From Aselliscus stoliczkanus (lineage: Eukaryota; Chordata; Mammalia; Chiroptera; Hipposideridae): a stretch of DNA of 64,000 bases. The stretch spans positions 32,488,352-32,552,351 of the forward strand of contig CM066728.1 of assembly GCA_033961575.1 (NCBI GenBank). The letters are read 5' to 3'. Both the position numbers and the translations under genes were made by a program. This document shows positions 23,580 through 35,270 of the stretch, piece by piece. The notes beneath the pieces are model-generated. The model saw nothing but the letters and a program-made list of their open reading frames with translations. It did no database searches and was not told where the DNA came from. Positions within the stretch are counted from its first letter, which is position 1, and every line of letters begins with the position of its first letter.

Positions 23580-25685
23580 CTAACTACACTCATTGCAGCA
23601 GGTTCTCTTGAAGGATGTCAGAGCATGCACCCTCATGACTGCCCCAGTCCACCCCTTGCGCTGCACAGATTCCTCCATATATTCAAGGAATCCTGGGCCT
23701 CTCTTCCTGGGGGAAAGTCTTGAGGAGCTACCTGGTGTTGTGACACCAACTCTCATTCCTGCAGGGTCTGAACTCTTGGTAATTGTACTCATTTCAGGCT
23801 AGGATTGCTGTACATATCCATTCACTGTTTCAGCTGGACAAAAGATGCCAAGAAGAACTGAAGCAGATTACATGTGTTGTGCATTAATTCTGCCCTGCTC
23901 TCATGTATGAGCATGAGATGAGCTATCCTACCTCATGCTCCTGCTGGTCAGGGTAAATTATCCCTGCCATGATGGTGAGTCTTCTCCTCACCTGCTGGTC
24001 CATGGGTACAAGGAGTCCCAAGTGCCCTGGCAGGAATCAGCATGTAGTTCAATGAGACCCTTGCTGCGCCCCCTGGCAAGAGTATGCCCCTTTGGTTACT
24101 AGGACTGGAACCCCTGTGAGCCCAGGATTGCCCAGGAAGCACAACGTTGCTCAGTGCATCACTGGGAATGATGGTAAGTGAGGCTTCTCCTGCTTCCGCT
24201 CCTTGGGTCTCACACAATTGTTTGTTTCCTATAGGGGATGCATCACCATATAAAGTTCTCTGATTTAGTGTCTATACTGCATCCCAAAGAAAGGTACCCC
24301 AATTTTGTGTTGTCTCCAAGATAGCAGTTGCTCCTTTGGAAGGCCATCAGTGGAAGGCCGCTGCTTTTGAAGAGTGCTGTGTATGATATAATGAGTGGAT
24401 CCCACGGCCATGGGCCCACTCCCACACCTCTTTTGCTGTAAAATGGGACTCCTGGTTAAATGCTGTGTTGTGTGGGATTTTATGGCTGTGAATAAGGTAT
24501 TCTGTAAGTCCCTAGAAAGTGATATGGACTGAGACTCTGTGAGCAAGGAAAACAAACCCATACCCCAAATAGTTATCTTTCCCTGTGAAGATGAATCACT
24601 GGCTCCTCCAGCATGGAAGGAGCCCAGCATCATTTACTTGCCATAAGATGATAGGATGGTCTCCTCAAACAATAGTGCCATTTAGGGGACTCAGCTTGAT
24701 CTCTGTTACTGGCAGGCCGGACCCTCAAAGGTGGCAGTAGCTAAATCAGCCTTGGTAAAATGGACATACTCATATATGCTGTTGAGTTCATGCATAGCCT
24801 CTGCTTTGCCACTGTGGTGTCTCCATTTACATACACAATGTGCCAGTTCTGGGATGGCCAATGTGGCAGACTGGCTAATGTCAAGTGGCCAAGTTCTTGT
24901 GTCTATCTTTCTGTGGACTGCTGCTAGGCCTATTCCACTTTGTGACTTGGTGGGTCTAACAAAACCCACTTTATAATGGACAGTTTTGTATGTGTGGTTA
25001 CTTGGTGCCTTATAGTCAAGCATTCCAGCTCTTACAGGGCTTGGTAATGTGCTAAGAGCTATTTCTCAAAAGGTGTATAATTCTCCCCTGCAAGTGGCAT
25101 GACCTTGGTCCAGAACCCCAAGGGCTTTCATGGTGATTCTCTCACCGGGGGCTCGTCACACTGCAACTTTTTCCATCGCTGACATCAACAGAGTTGCTTG
25201 TACTGCAAACTAGATTTGTATAGAACTGATTCCTGCTCTAGGCACTAATCACAGGTGTCAGCCTTCTGTATCACTTGGTATATGGGCAAGAGAAATATTC
25301 CTAGATGTGTAATGTGTTGCCATCAGAATCCAAAATAACTCACCCAGTGTTACGTTTCCATCTTTGAAGTAGGGAATGCAAGATTCCAAAATTTGTCTTT
25401 TACTTTGGAGAGGATGTCTCGGCAAAGCTCTGACTACTGAACCTCTATAAGTGGTGGGTTTCTGAATCTCCTCGGGCTTGTCTCCCACTCTGTGGAGGGC
25501 AATTGTCTTACCAAGGCCTCTAAGCATATTAGTCACCTCTTGCTTGACCTGTCTGTTCAGCATGATGTCATCAAGGTAACAGATCAGTGTAATGTTCTGT
25601 GGGATGTCTTGAAAGCCCACATCACTTTGGACTATATTGTGAGGGGAGGCAGAGAAGTTAACAGAGCCCTGGGGCAAAACTATAA
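23580..25685 (-). pseudogene. ERV-L (class III endogenous retrovirus) pol relic with dUTPase
   Basis: Read on the minus strand, the order is reverse transcriptase (from 25677, active-site YLDD at 25567-25578), integrase zinc-binding region (HH...C...C pattern, about 24830-24706), integrase core (about 24633-24265), dUTPase-like segment (about 24217-23948) and a C-terminal tail (23792-23580). A dUTPase after integrase is the hallmark of ERV-L. The relic is heavily damaged: frames shift between segments, stops are frequent, the spacing from RT to integrase is too short for a full RNase H, and the integrase catalytic residues are not preserved. No gag or env was found. It is an ancient, non-functional fossil. 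Confidence 0.82.
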
Positions 25686-25689
25686 AGAG

Positions 25690-25960
25690 TATTTTGTCAG
25701 TTAGGGGAGTCTTGCATCAAGCAGAGCTGGCCTGGTTCTAGCACCTCCCCCCGTGGCCTCTGGTGGATGCTGCCAAGAACCCCAGAGGGGTGGTCTCTGG
25801 AGGCTATTGCATCACTCCACTTCTTGCACCATCTGGAGAGAGGCTCGGCTCCATGGTTGCCACAGTATGTGTACTAGGGGTGATGTTTAGTCTTATCTGG
25901 TGCTTTTCTGTATTTTCCAAATTTTCTAAAGTAGACATGTATTATCTCTAAAATCAGGAA
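25690..25960 (-). repeat. Possible 5' LTR remnant of the ERV-L relic
   Basis: It adjoins the RT end and shares a short pattern with 23488-23522. If it is the 5' LTR, gag and the first part of pol are deleted. Confidence 0.35.
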
Positions 25961-27995
25961 AAAACTAACAGGTGCACAATCATGTTCCAAAGTGTTATAT
26001 GTCCAGTTTTTTAGAACCATGCCATTTCACAGTGAGAAGTCTATTATAAGAGATTTTTGAAAAAGCCTCTGGCCAATGTGCCTTATAAAATGAAATAATA
26101 TTAATCATGTTTACAATTTTTAATACTATGACTTTGGAGAGTTTTTTAGTGTTTTGCCTTTTTCTCTATTGAAATATATGTTAATTTTTAGAAAATGTGG
26201 AAAATTATGTAACTTAGTAAAGACATGATTAGAAATAATATCCCAAAACTTAACATCCTTGGACAAATCTTATTAGTGTTCTGTTGTATTTTCTATTAGG
26301 CTTCTCTCTTACTGATTTTTTTCTTTAAAAAGCTGACAGTAAAGTATACCTGTTTTGCACAATATTTTCCTTTTCAACCTATTTTGTCTAACAGGGTAAT
26401 TTTACCTTTAAGAGAATTGTCATTCTCACACTAAAGCTCTCTTAATTAAAAGAATTTAATTAAAAGTATTCTTACCTACAGAAAAGAATGAGTGTGTGCC
26501 TGGGAGTTATAGAGACAGGATTACCTCTACCTCACAGGTGCAGAGAGGCATGGTGGTCAAAGACTGGCTGTCTTGCATAAAGCAGGACATGTCAGAACCT
26601 AAAGCCAGTGCAGCCATTGAGATGGCAGCCTTGTGTTCAGGGAAGACTAGGGGCAAATGACATATTAAAAAGCTGAACTACTAGAGAAGAAAGCAGAGTC
26701 GAGGCCCATAGGGAGTGAAATCCTTCACATCTGTGCTGTGGTCATGCTCACTGTGCTAGGCAGAGTGCATTGGTATGAATTTTAAAGAGCTAGTTCCCAT
26801 GTCTAGAATTAACTGCACGGAGAATGGGGAGTTATGCCCTAAGGGCTAAGTTATCAAGTTGTTGAGTTACCAAGTTTAATTTCATTCCCCAAATTCATCA
26901 TATAGCAGGGGCGAGGCAACAGAGTTTTCTAGTGGCTGTCAGTACAGGAATGGATAACTAAGCCCTGAGCTGCTCAGGAGAGTCTGGCCTACTGAAAAGA
27001 ATGAAAAGCTATTTTCATGATGCCACAGTTGGAAGAATTAAGAGCTGTGTTCTGATTTTTTTTAAATCCCAAACCAGAGAAGGTGGTCTGTCATATAAGC
27101 TAAAATCAAAGCATCTTTACTGTGCCTTTCCAAAATGCTTCAAGTATGCGAATTACAGATTAAACAAGATTGGCCATGTGTTAATAAATTGTTGAACCAC
27201 GTAACAGGAATATTCCAGTTTCTCCCTGTTTTTGTATGTTTGACAATTTCAATAATAATAATTTTCAAAAAACTATTTGTAACAGCTTTAATGATTTCAT
27301 AACATTAACTCACAGAAGCTTCAAGAACTTTTTTTGTCCATCTTTTTCACCAATTCATCTCCAGTGTCTAGAACAATCATGCTCCATTAAGTTCTCATTT
27401 AATTAATTAATTAATTAATTAATTGGTATAGATGACTTTTCTTGAATACATAGACACTTTTAAATAGATCCCAACTCCTGAGTGCATGAATAAATTTCAT
27501 GGTTGATCCATATTCTTAAACTAATTGAGAGTGGAAAGTAGAGTACTTGTACTGCACTTACAGTTACCTCTTCTTCATAGGAAACTACACCTTAGCAATT
27601 TCAGAATGACAAAGCAGTCAGAAAAGGGAAGACTGAGGTAGGGAGGTTGGAGGCAAAATAACAGAATGATGTGTGTACCAGAAATAAACTTCAGAAACGT
27701 TGGGCTCTTGTCTTGCATTATACCCATCTCCTACCTTCATTTTGTATGGAGAGTGTCACCAACATATTTTGTGCACATATACCACCCTTAATTCCCAACA
27801 ATATTTCATGTCATCCAAAAGGATATTGTTCCCTAGCCAGAGATGTCTGGAACATTTGTGGTTTCCACGGATTAAGACTCAAATGTAATATTTGATTACT
27901 CTGGAATTTTCAGTTGTTATAGTTTCTAGGGGAAGAAAACAACATTTAAACAATGTTTGTGCCTATTCCTTTGCTAAAGACCATTCTCCTAGTAT
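25961..27995. other. Unassigned intergenic DNA
   Basis: Contains an L2-like tail at about 27331-27395 ('tctccagtgtctagaacaat') and a (TTAA)n run at about 27399-27424. No gene recognised. Confidence 0.45.
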
Positions 27996-27999
27996 AAAT

Positions 28000-28210
28000 A
28001 ATAGCAATAGTTCTCATTTACCGAGTATTTACTGATGTGAAAAGCACTTTACAAAATGCATCTTATTTAATCTTCACAGCAACCCTATAAGAAATATTTT
28101 GATCCCATTTAAAGATGAGGAAACTGAAACCCAAAAACATTAATCATTTACCCAGTGTCACAAAACTGGAAAATTGTAGAGTTAAGTTTGACATTAAAAC
28201 ATACACTCTT
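28000..28210 (-). repeat. MIR element
   Basis: 'gcactttacaaaatgcatct', 'aatcttcacagcaaccctat' and 'agatgaggaaactgaaaccc' are the reverse of a MIR consensus. Confidence 0.78.
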
Positions 28211-28364
28211 AACTACTTATGGAGGGATATCTCCTCCATAGGAATCTAATCTGGATACTTCAAGCCCAAAACAACTTTCCCTTAAATTATTTGTAAAGTC
28301 CAATAGAAACTGTGAGATTTTTGAGTGTACTGTCAGAACTAATGAACTTTATATTCTATATCTT

Positions 28365-29875
28365 ACTCTGGAGATATTAATACAATAGAGCAAAGAGTCT
28401 TTTCAATGGTGCTAGAACAACTGGACATCCATATACAAAAAAAAGTGAATCTAGACACAGACCTATTCTCTTCACAAAAATTAACTCAAAATGGATCATA
28501 GACCTAAATGTTAAAACACAAAACTATAAAACTTCTAGAAGAAAATATAGGAGAAAATATAGGAGAAGCCTGGAGAACCTTGGGTATAGAGATGACTTTT
28601 TAGTTACAACACCAAAGGTATGATCCTTAAAATAAATAATTGATAAGCTGAATTTCATTATAATTAAAAACTTATGCTCCATGAAAGGCAATGTCAAGAG
28701 AATGAGAAGATAAGCCACATACTGGGAGAAAATATTTGCAAAAGCCACATCTTATAAAGGACTGTTATCCAAAATATACAAGAACTCTAAAAACTCAACA
28801 ATAAGAAAGCAAACAACTCTATTAAAAAATGGGCCAAAGACATCAACAGGCATCTTACCAAAGAAGATATACAGACGGTTAAAAAAAAAAAAAAAGCATA
28901 AAGCATATACATAGATTCTCCATATACTACATCATCAGGAAAATGCACGTTATAACAATAGTCAGATACAACTACACACCTGTTAAAATGACCAATATGC
29001 ACAACAGTGACAACACCAAATGCTGACAAGGATGCGGAGCAATAGGAACTCTCATTCATTGCTGATATAAATGCAAATTGGTACAGCCACTTGGTAAAAC
29101 AGTTTGGCAGTTTCTTCCAGAAGTAAACATACTCTTACCATACCATCCTGCAATCGTGCTCCTTGGTATTTACCCAAAGGAACTGAAAACTTATGTCCAT
29201 GCAGAAGCCTCCACATGGATGTTTATGGGACTTTTATTAATAATTGCTAAAACTTGGAAACTACCAAGATATCCTTCAGTTGGTGATTAGATAAATAAAT
29301 TTTGATACATCCTCGCAATGGAATATTATTCAGCACTAAAAAGAAATCAATTTGAAAAGTTCATACCATGAAAAAAACATGGAAGAAATGTAAATGCATA
29401 TTAGTAAGCGAAAGAAGCAGTCTTAAAAGGCTACCCACTGATTCCAACTACATGGCATTTTGGCAAAGGCAAACTTTTCCAAACTATGGAGACTCTAGAA
29501 GAGCAACAGTGGTTGTCAAGGATTGCTGGGAGCAGGAAATGATGCATAAGTGGAATACAGAGAAGTTTTAAGGCAGTGAAAATAGGCTGTATGTCACTGA
29601 CAAATACATGTCATTCCACATTTGTCCAAACCCTCATAGTGTACAACACCAATAGTGAACTCTATTGTAAACTATGGACTTTGGGTGATAATGATGTGTC
29701 AATGTAGGCCCAACAATTATCACAAATGTATCACTATAGTGGGGGGAATGTTGATAATAGGGAGGCTATGCATGTGTGAGGATAAGTGATATATGGGAAA
29801 TCATTGTACATTCCTCTTAATTTTGCTGTGAACTTACAACTGCTCTAAAAGAAAAGTCTTTTTACAAAGCACTTT
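28365..29875 (+). mobile_element. L1 ORF2 3' part and 3' UTR
   Basis: Sequence style 'gtgctagaacaactggacat', 'actgggagaaaatatttgca', 'ttggtacagccacttggtaa' and 'gcaatggaatattattcagc' is L1. Frames are interrupted, and a local duplication 'gaaaatatagga' lies near 28542-28565. Confidence 0.88.
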
Positions 29876-29989
29876 TAAATATAGTTTTTAAATATAGTTT
29901 GTATATAATTGTATTGTTTGGAGTATAACTTATGGAAATGTATTATATTTAACAATAACATTTAACAGCATAAAGGACACAGGTGGGAG

Positions 29990-30690
29990 GAAAGCTGTAT
30001 TGGAGTAAGAAAATAATACTAAATAAATACTCTACCCAACAGAAGCAGACTATATATTCTCCTCAAGTGAGCATGGAACATTCTTTAGTATAAACCATGC
30101 TAGGCCATAAAACAGGCTTTAATAAATTTAAAAGAATTAATCATCAAAATATGGTCTCCAGCTACAGTGGAATGAAATTAGAAATCAATAACAGAAAAAA
30201 TTGGGGGAAATTCATAAATACATGAAAATTAAACAACTTATACCTAAACAGCCAATGAGTCAAAGAAGTCACCAAGGGAAACTTAAAAATGTTTTGAAAT
30301 AAATGAAAATGAAGACACAACATACAAAAATGTATGGGATACCACTAAAGTAGTACTTAAACAATTTATAGGTATAAATGCCTATATTAAAAAAATAAAT
30401 AAGTTCCAACACCAGTAGCCTAACCTTCCACTTTAAGATACTTAAGAGAAAACTAAACCTAAAGCAAGCAGAAGGAAGGAAATAATAAAGATTAGAGTGA
30501 AATGAATGAAACAGAGAATAGAAAAACAATAGAGAAAATCAGCAAAGCAAAAGTTGGTTTTTAGAAAAGTTGAGCAAAAATTGGTAAATCTTTAGCTAGT
30601 CTGATCAAGAACCGAAAAGACACAAATTACTAAAATTAGAAATAAAAGAGGAGACATCACTACTGACCCTAGAGAAACACAAATAAAAGG
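29990..30690 (+). mobile_element. L1 ORF2 fragment (upstream half)
   Basis: 'agcatggaacattctttagt', 'taaaacaggctttaataaat' and 'aaattagaaataaaagagga' are L1 ORF2 sequence in the endonuclease-RT linker region. It stops abruptly near 30693. Confidence 0.82.
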
Positions 30691-30692
30691 AT

Positions 30693-30943
30693 TCATCAGA
30701 ATGAGGCTGCCAAAGTGCAAGTGAGCACAGCTTTCTTATCCCCTAACATCATTCTCTTTGAAGCACAGAATGAAAAACTGCTTACAAAGTCATTACTGAA
30801 AGCCCCTACTCGTAGTGGTTTTAAAATTGTTTGGACCTCTGCCAACATAGTCAGAACAGATGGCACTGTGGCCTACCTAGACAAGCTGTTCCTGCCTTCC
30901 AATGGAAAAAGAAACTTGGTGATAACAAAGACTTAGAGAGTGA
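30693..30943 (+). pseudogene. Unidentified coding-like insert between two L1 parts
   Basis: About 250 bp between L1 segments does not look like L1. It has more balanced composition and one continuous frame running from about 30691 to 30936 (for example KAPTRSGFKIVW and ANIVRTDGTVAYLDK). No parent gene is recognised. It could be a processed-pseudogene piece picked up by template switching, or an L1 segment I fail to recognise. Confidence 0.4.
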
Positions 30944-31995
30944 AAAGAAAACCTATGGAATAAAATAAGATATTCACCAATGATACATCTGAATAGAGGT
31001 TAATATCCAAAATTTATAAAGAACTCATGCAACGTAACACCAAAAAAAATAGCAATAGTCATATGAAAAGATGTTTGATGTCATTAATAATCAGAGACAT
31101 GCAAAGTAAAGCAAAGATGAGATCTCATCTCACACCTGTCAGAATGGCTATCATCAATAAATCAACAAACAACAAGTGTTGGCAGGGATGTGGAGATAAG
31201 GAAACCCTTGTGTACTGTTGGTGGGGTTGTAAATTGGTGCAGCCACTATGGAAAACAGTATGGAGATTCCTCAAAAAATTAAAAATAAAACTACCTTATG
31301 ACCCAACAATTCCACTTCTGGGTATTTAACAAAAGAAATCCAAAACACTAATTCAAAAGATATATGCAGGGCTGCAGTGGTTATATGCAGTGGTTAAGGG
31401 CTGGCTTGGGATGTTAGCGGCCTGGGTTCAGATCCCACATATGAGGGCCAGTGACATTGTTCTCTTAAAAAAATAAAAAAAACAAAAACAAACAAAAAAG
31501 ATATCTGCACCCCTATGTTCACTGCAGCATTATTTACAATAACCAAGCTATGGAAGCAACCTAAGGGCCCATCAATAGATGACTGGATGAAGAAGAGGGG
31601 GTACAGATATTACCGTACCATAAAAAAACAGTAAAATCTTACCATTTGCAACAACTTGGATGGACCTAGTGGGTATTATGCTAAGTGAAATAAGTCCAAC
31701 AGAAAAAGACAAATACCATATGATCTTGCTTATATGTGGAATCTAAAGAACAAAATAAACAAAATGATGGTTGCCAGATGGGGGAATAGGGGGTTGGGTG
31801 GAAAAGATGAAGAGACTAAGAAGTATAAATTCGTAGTTACATAATAGTCATGGGGATGTAAAGTAAAGCATAAGGAATATAGTCAATTACATGGTAATAA
31901 CTATGTATGGCGTCAGGTGGGTAATCAGGGGAATCACTATGCTGTACTCCTGAAATTAATATAAAATATTGAATGCCAAATGTAATTGAAAAAAG
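30944..31995 (+). mobile_element. L1 3' part, carrying a SINE
   Basis: 'gaggttaatatccaaaattt', 'ggtggggttgtaaattggtg' and 'atatgatcttgcttatatgt' to 'actcctgaaattaatataaa' are L1 ORF2 end and 3' UTR. The SINE at 31369-31495 splits it. It may be the continuation of 29990-30690. Confidence 0.88.
31369..31495 (+). mobile_element. Short-form tRNA SINE with altered head
   Basis: The body 'gcagtggttaagggctggct' and 'atatgagggccagtgacatt' are clear, but the first ~25 bases differ from other copies. Duplications aaaagatatatgca (31355-31368) and aaaagatatctgca (31496-31509). Confidence 0.85.
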
Positions 31996-32066
31996 TTTTT
32001 AAAGGGGGGGCAAGGTGAAGGGCGATTAGAGGTTCAAATTTCTAGTCATAAAATAAATAAGTCACA

Positions 32067-32178
32067 GGGCCGGCCAAGTGGAGTGGTGGTTAAGCGCTGG
32101 CTTGGGAAGCCAGCGGCCCCGGTTCAGGTCCCACATATGAGTGCCAGTAACACTGCCCTCAAAAAAAAAAAAAAAAAA
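32067..32178 (+). mobile_element. Short-form tRNA SINE
   Basis: Head 'gggccggccaagtggagtgg', end 'taacactgccctc', poly-A of 18. No convincing target duplication. Confidence 0.88.
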
Positions 32179-34675
32179 GACTTAGAGAGAGCCCAAATTA
32201 AAGTAAAAAGGGTAACATTACAGCAATTACACAAAAAATTACAGTTACATAAAAACAAAACGACCCACCAAAGTAAAACATCATTAATTTATATTTATTT
32301 TCAAGAACAGCAGCAATTAAAACCACAGCCCACTCATGCCAGGACTGATGTTGCAGATAATACAGTTCAGTCTGAGAATTATGGAAATTGTGCTCTGTGA
32401 ATCAGATGCAATTGAAATTTTATGGCACTCAGTGGCAGCCAGGTGTCTTGTATTAGGGTCTTCAATAAACTCTATTAACTGGCCAAATTTAGTATTCACT
32501 GAGTGAAATAAGTCTATATTGTGCATTAGTCACTCATAATAATAATAAAAAAAAAGGACTTGCACAAAGAGGAGTCCCAAATCCTATCAGTGTTTGGCAA
32601 ATTTTATTTTAAGAACCACTGCTTTGCAACTGTGCATGGAATGCCATTTATATAATTGGGTGTATAACATGTAACCCAGTATAAGCAGGGCCTTCTTCCT
32701 GTCCTTTCAGAAAAAAATGGTGAGGTTGACTTGAACCCCACTCACATGGAAGGTCAAAGCTCTTCTCATAATTTCTATAAGTTTCAGGGGTGGGGTGCAG
32801 GTGGGCACATTCCCCAATCTCATGGTTTCGTTCTTTCAATTCTTTCTCCCATGGAAGAAGTCTTTGTGCTACATCACGGCAATGCAGATTTGAAACTCAG
32901 CCTCCTCTTTAAATCCCAACATCAACAACAAAATCTCCTCAGAAAGATGTTTTATGACTATGCGTGGGAAGATGGAGGAGTGAAGTGACAGCAATACAAA
33001 CACTTGTCAAATAAAGAAATAGGTTTCCCATCTTTAAAATATTCTTCACCTCCCTCTCCCTTCCCCCTTCTCTCTTCTCCTGCCTGCCCCCTCTCCCTCC
33101 GCTTTAAAGTTTCACCAACACTCCTCACCTAGTGCCAGCCAGTCTCCATCTTGTTTGCTTCTCATGGTGTTCCTGTTCTTTCTGTTTGTTTTTTCTTCTC
33201 TTCCTTGTTTAGAACAACAAGCCCATTCATATCAACCTCTCAGAGAGAGGAGTTTTAATACTTCTCTGAAGACATGGCACCTGTGAATGAATACTCAGGT
33301 CCTTGGGATTTCACTGTCAATCAAGTTCCAATGCCGATCTTGGAACTTTCCCTTGAGAATCAGCTGAGACTGGCTTGTAGAATTATGTAGAAAATATGGC
33401 AGGCGAGGCAGAGCTGCCTGGTGAGGTTGAGTGCAGGGGAGAGGATGGGCAGAAGCATTTCTCAAGAAAAGCAGTGATTTATCCAGGAGAAGATGATGGG
33501 AATGCAGTACAAAGCAAGAATTAAATGTTTACTAAATGATTGCGGAGGGAGAGTTAGTGGAGACCTACTAGAGCAGGCAAGTTAAGGAAAAGAGATGGGT
33601 GATGGGACAGGTTAAAAACTAAAGTGAAGAGATTATCCCATTTCAGACGATAGGATGCCTCTTTTACTGAAAGAACATGAAAGGGAAAAGATGGTACAGT
33701 TAAGATGCATATGTAGGTGGCAAGTGTGGACAGTTGAGGTCGTGATTTTGCAATGACTTGGATTTTCTCAATAAAGTCAGAAACAAAGTCATCTACTAAC
33801 TGAGGCAAGAGGTAGGAGAGGGCTTAGCACTGTGATTGGAGACCATTGGTTCCCAGTGTTTTTCAATCTATAATGTTGAGCAATCCTGCTCACCATATGC
33901 ACCCACCTATGGGTAGGAGCCGATGAGAAAACTATGATGGCATTGATCTGGGCTGTGGTTTTATGAGTCCAGTAAAATAAAAGGACATCAAGTCAGCATA
34001 TGCAGTGATGGACCAAAAACGTCATCTAAGGTGAGGTGAATTAGAAGAAAATTAAGTGGCACAAATAACTGGACATGGATAAGATTAGATATATTGGAAA
34101 CAAAAGAGTGAGACAGAAGAATAAGAGATTGCTGACAAAGGGTACAGTACTAACATTTAGGATATCAGTGGAAGATTAACTGTAAATTATGACATGGTTC
34201 AGAGTCTGGCCCATGGGAATTATTTTTGTGGACTGTGGGTGAAAACCACTGGCACTGAGAAGGTTAAGAAACTCAGAAAATAGGATACTTGAATGGCAAT
34301 GAACTGTCAGATGTTTCAGGATATGGCCAGCTAGAAATGAAGAGGAAGACTGAGCCAAGTGCATGGCTGTCATGGGAGAGTGACCAGAATATGGCAGTAA
34401 CAAAGTTGTGGTGGAGAAAAAAACACTTTAATATTTCATAAAAGTAATTTTAACTTTTAAAATTATGAAGTCATAATTTACATGGAATAAATACCCCAAA
34501 TCACTCATTTTGTGTAAGAATCAGAGTTGATCCTCAAGTGAGGATGGTCAAGAGGAAATGTGGAGCTAGCGGCATAGCAGCAAAGAGAAGGAAAGGTTGG
34601 TCACTACCAGTGTTTGACTTTGATGCTTCAACACATAACTGTAAAGACTGATAGGATGGTGTGTCCAGGATTTTG
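32179..34675. other. Unassigned intergenic DNA
   Basis: Includes a pyrimidine-rich stretch at about 33045-33105. Frames at 32731-32988 and 33554-33808 show nothing recognisable. Confidence 0.45.
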
Positions 34676-34679
34676 TTTA

Positions 34680-35070
34680 TTTCATTAAAGTTTATTGGGG
34701 GTGACAATTGTTAGCAAAGTTACATAGGTTTCAGGCATACAATTCTGTAATATATCATGTATATATCACATTGTGTGTTCACCACCCAGAGTCAGTTCTC
34801 CTTCCATCACCATATATTTGATCCCGTTTACCCTCATCTACCACCCCCTCCTCCCCCTTTACCCTCTGGTAACCACTAAACTATTGTCTGTGTCTATGAG
34901 TTTTTCTGTTTGTCTTCTTCCTTTGTTGTTTTCAGTTTTATATCCCACATATCAGTGAAATCATATGGTTCTCGACTTTTTCTGTCTTACTCATTTCACT
35001 TTGCATAATAATCTCAAAGTTCCATCCATGTTGTCGCAAATGGCACTATTTCATCTTTTCTTAATAAAGG
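34680..35070 (-). mobile_element. L1 3' end fragment
   Basis: 'attgggggtgacaattgtta', 'gtgttcaccacccagagtca' and 'gttttatatcccacatatca' are the same L1 3' end as at 5075. Confidence 0.9.
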
Positions 35071-35211
35071 CAAAAAAGACAGTGGGTCAAGTGCCTGCTA
35101 GCAAAAGTTAAGCTCTTGGAAAACCTTGTAATGATAGATGTTGGTAGTTACTGAAACAGTTAAAACAAGAAATGCTGCTCTAAAACCAAGCAAATGCCTT
35201 CATTGAAAACC

Positions 35212-35218
35212 ACCACCA

Positions 35219-35267
<49 letters not shown>
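35212..35267. repeat. (CA)n microsatellite
   Basis: About 23 uninterrupted CA units after a short ACC run. Confidence 0.95.
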
Positions 35268-35269
<2 letters not shown>

Positions 35270-35270
35270 A

